Source: a bacterium (lineage in GTDB: Bacteria; JAMORN01). Taken from it: a stretch of DNA of 6,380 nucleotides. Both the position numbers and the translations under genes were made by a program. Below the pieces are notes generated by a model that saw nothing but the letters and a program-made list of their open reading frames with translations, had not been told where the DNA came from and ran no database searches. Positions 6,270 to 6,380 of the stretch are shown in pieces (position 1 is the stretch's first letter; every line of letters begins with the position of its first letter). The DNA lies in contig JAMORN010000155.1 of NCBI GenBank assembly GCA_027063545.1, positions 1-6,380 of the forward strand, written 5' to 3'.

Positions 6270-6380
6270 ATGATTTATAATGTAGAAAATATAGATAAAA
6301 AAAGCTTTGAGGAGATTATTGATAAAATAAAAAAAAATAAAATATTCTTATCTCCTACAGATACTATATGGGGGTTACAT
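6270..6380 (+). CDS. tsaC: TsaC/Sua5 (YrdC-family) threonylcarbamoyl-AMP synthase, N-terminal fragment
   Basis: Thirty-seven codons are open from the ATG at 6270 to the right edge. The fragment ends in ILF-type strand residues followed by SPTDTIWGL (28-36), matching the N-terminal YrdC signature (PTDT-[VI]-[YW]-GL) that binds L-threonine and ATP. The family condenses threonine, bicarbonate and ATP to threonylcarbamoyl-AMP, the precursor of t6A37 in ANN-decoding tRNAs, in the cytoplasm. AGGGA lies six bases upstream of the ATG and supports the start. The gene is divergent from the popT operon. Whether it is the short TsaC or long Sua5 form cannot be told because the C-terminal part is missing. 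The identification rests on one short motif at the correct distance from the start, so it is likely but not certain. Confidence 0.75.
   Translation, partial: MIYNVENIDKKSFEEIIDKIKKNKIFLSPTDTIWGLH

Noticed and set aside
1-6380. Mobile element, CRISPR array, tRNA or rRNA
   Set aside because: No transposase or integrase motifs, regularly spaced repeats, terminal inverted repeats or cloverleaf-like GC-richer stretches were visible.
1-6380. Recoded genetic code suggested by very low G+C
   Set aside because: Tryptophan is encoded by TGG where I translated codons directly, and no in-frame TGA was needed to keep any gene open.

Overview
The window comes from a very AT-rich bacterial chromosome; G+C is roughly a quarter, judged by eye. 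Genes are tightly packed and use the standard code: TGG is the visible Trp codon, and the stops seen are TAA and TAG. The protein types point to a Gram-negative-style bacterium with regulated signalling. They include a STAS/zinc-ribbon/ATPase hybrid of a kind I associate with spirochaetes and deltaproteobacteria, a Slt70-like lytic transglycosylase, and a DUF368 lipid-carrier transporter. A low-GC spirochaete is my best guess, but it is inference from motif style and composition and no marker gene here proves it.

Layout. Four genes run on the minus strand from about 6152 down to the left edge. In transcription order they are: a DUF368/PopT-family undecaprenyl-phosphate translocase (6152-5130); a membrane-anchored or secreted Slt-type lytic transglycosylase (5143-3209); a multidomain switch protein with a STAS-like domain, zinc ribbon, degenerate receiver-like domain and RsbW-like ATPase (3198-1693); and a membrane-bound SpoIIE/RsbU-type PP2C phosphatase (1690 to beyond position 1, C-terminus cut off). 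The junctions are a 14-bp overlap, a 10-nt gap and a 2-nt gap, so this looks like one operon. Divergently, at 6270 on the plus strand, begins a TsaC/Sua5 (YrdC-family) gene that makes the tRNA threonylcarbamoyladenosine precursor; only its first 37 codons are inside the window. The 117-bp divergent intergenic region must hold both promoters. It shows a 9-bp direct repeat and a 16-bp AT palindrome but no strong promoter match.

How the genes could work together. The first two genes concern the cell wall: recycling of the lipid carrier across the membrane and cleavage of glycan strands. The last two look like a partner-switching pathway. A transmembrane sensor phosphatase would act on, or be read by, a protein that combines an antagonist-like STAS domain with a kinase-like ATPase on one chain. 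A sensory switch behind peptidoglycan-cycle genes is the most interesting aspect of the window, but a functional link is inferred only from co-orientation and tight spacing.

No RNA genes, mobile elements, CRISPR arrays or convincing terminators were seen.
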